DNA from: Streptomyces viridochromogenes
GTDB lineage: Bacteria > Actinomycetota > Actinomycetes > Streptomycetales > Streptomycetaceae
Assembly (NCBI RefSeq): GCF_001270495.1
Contig: NZ_LGUR01000257.1
Span: forward strand, 20,455-84,454
Reading direction: 5' to 3'
DNA: 64,000 bases
The position numbers and the translations under genes are program-made. Positions 63,495 through 64,000 of this stretch are shown here, one piece after another. Below the pieces are notes generated by a model. It made no database searches. It worked only from the letters and a program-made list of their open reading frames with translations, and was not told the DNA's origin. The stretch's first letter is position 1; every line of letters begins with the position of its first letter.

Positions 63495-64000
63495 ATGAAC
63501 GAGGGGAAGCCCGCGAAGGCGAAGTGGTGGAACCGACCTCGACCGCAGGGAGCTGCGGGCCAGGCGGAAGGGGCCGCGCCGACGCCGGACGAGTTGAGCG
63601 AGACCATGCCGGACGTGTCGGAGACGGACGGTGACTTCGAGCTGCCGCGGCCGGCGGCGGGCGCCGCCGGCGACGGTGCCTCGGCGGAGGGCGACTTCGA
63701 GCTGGCACGCCCCCGGGCGGGCGCGGCCGGAGCCCCGGGTTCCGCCGAGGGTGACTTCGAGCTTCCTCCGCCTGCCGCGAGCGGCGGTGTGAGCGGCAGC
63801 GGTGCCGACGCGGGTTCCGCCGATGGTGACTTCGAGTTGGCGCGGCCGGTCGGGGCGCCCGTGTCCTCCGGGCCGGCGCCGGACGAGGCTGCCCCAGCGC
63901 CCGCGGAGCCCGGCGACGCCCGTCCCAAGCCCCTGCACGACCCCGACCCCTACAGCACCCCGCCCTACGGCGAGCCCGGCCCCTGGGCGCCCGCCCCGCC
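63495..64000 (+). CDS. HtrA-like serine protease, N-terminal part (3' partial)
   Basis: The frame is open to the window end: 168 codons of a basic then acidic, disordered N-terminus starting MNEGKPAKAKWWNRPRPQG. It contains four GDFEL repeats beginning at Gly 46, 66, 86 and 111 (three near-20-residue units and one longer) and ends in a Pro-rich DPDPYSTPPYGEPG stretch. The protease and PDZ domains lie outside. The name rests on gene order (after SigE and its anti-sigma, as Rv1223) and on the basic, Pro-rich start seen in Streptomyces HtrA proteins. Confidence 0.7.
   Translation, partial: MNEGKPAKAKWWNRPRPQGAAGQAEGAAPTPDELSETMPDVSETDGDFELPRPAAGAAGDGASAEGDFELARPRAGAAGAPGSAEGDFELPPPAASGGVSGSGADAGSADGDFELARPVGAPVSSGPAPDEAAPAPAEPGDARPKPLHDPDPYSTPPYGEPGPWAPAP

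Overview
The window is high-GC actinobacterial DNA that reads as a Streptomyces chromosome. Evidence for this is the strong third-position G/C, GTG and TTG starts, four-base ATGA/GTGA start-stop overlaps, rare TTA codons, and actinomycete core genes (mshB, a SigE-type sigma factor with its zinc anti-sigma, and a DUF3117 protein). Gene order in the right half matches what I remember of the mshB-fdx-dapC-dapE-tag-sigE-htrA segment of Streptomyces and mycobacteria.

Region 1 (1-9045) is a nearly complete fosfomycin biosynthesis operon: fom3 (5' end outside the window), fom4 (HppE epoxidase), fomD, fomA, fomB, fom1, fom2, fomC. Together they convert phosphoenolpyruvate to phosphonopyruvate, phosphonoacetaldehyde, 2-hydroxyethylphosphonate, its CMP ester, CMP-2-hydroxypropylphosphonate and 2-hydroxypropylphosphonate, then to fosfomycin. 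FomA and FomB protect the host by phosphorylating the drug. A nucleotidyltransferase-fold gene follows in tight translational coupling.

Region 2 (9045-25952) adds a 17-codon minigene, an ArsR-type regulator, a PhnD-PhnC-PhnE phosphonate-type importer with a double-length PhnE, an MFS exporter, and one 3625-residue PKS-NRPS gene. The megasynthase reads AMP-ligase, ACP, KS, AT, ACP, luciferase-like monooxygenase, C, A, PCP, C, with no thioesterase. Both fomC and the megasynthase contain a single TTA (bldA) codon. A perfect hairpin at 25924-25952 marks the right edge of this accessory block. Whether the megasynthase belongs with fosfomycin or is a separate pathway is the main open question.

Region 3 (26043-38759) holds two complete oligopeptide ABC importers, transcribed divergently from a 497-bp spacer. 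The leftward one has gene order permease, binding protein, permease, ATPase, ATPase, as in bldK. Its last ATPase has lost about 11 residues including the D-loop. The rightward one is interrupted by a ~420-bp insert flanked by a 28-bp direct repeat.

Region 4 (38908-64000) is conserved chromosome: a DPP-IV-like peptidase, mycothiol deacetylase mshB, a Gly/Pro-rich membrane-anchored protein, an ABC exporter with a DesK/NarL-type two-component system, 7Fe ferredoxin, lysine/DAP genes dapC and dapE, a LOG-family protein, a FolP2-type protein, DNA-3-methyladenine glycosylase, an enoyl-CoA hydratase, an O-methyltransferase that seems to use an ATT start, and the sigE, anti-sigma and htrA envelope-stress set. 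The last gene runs off the end. No tRNA, rRNA, CRISPR, insertion sequence or integrase was seen.
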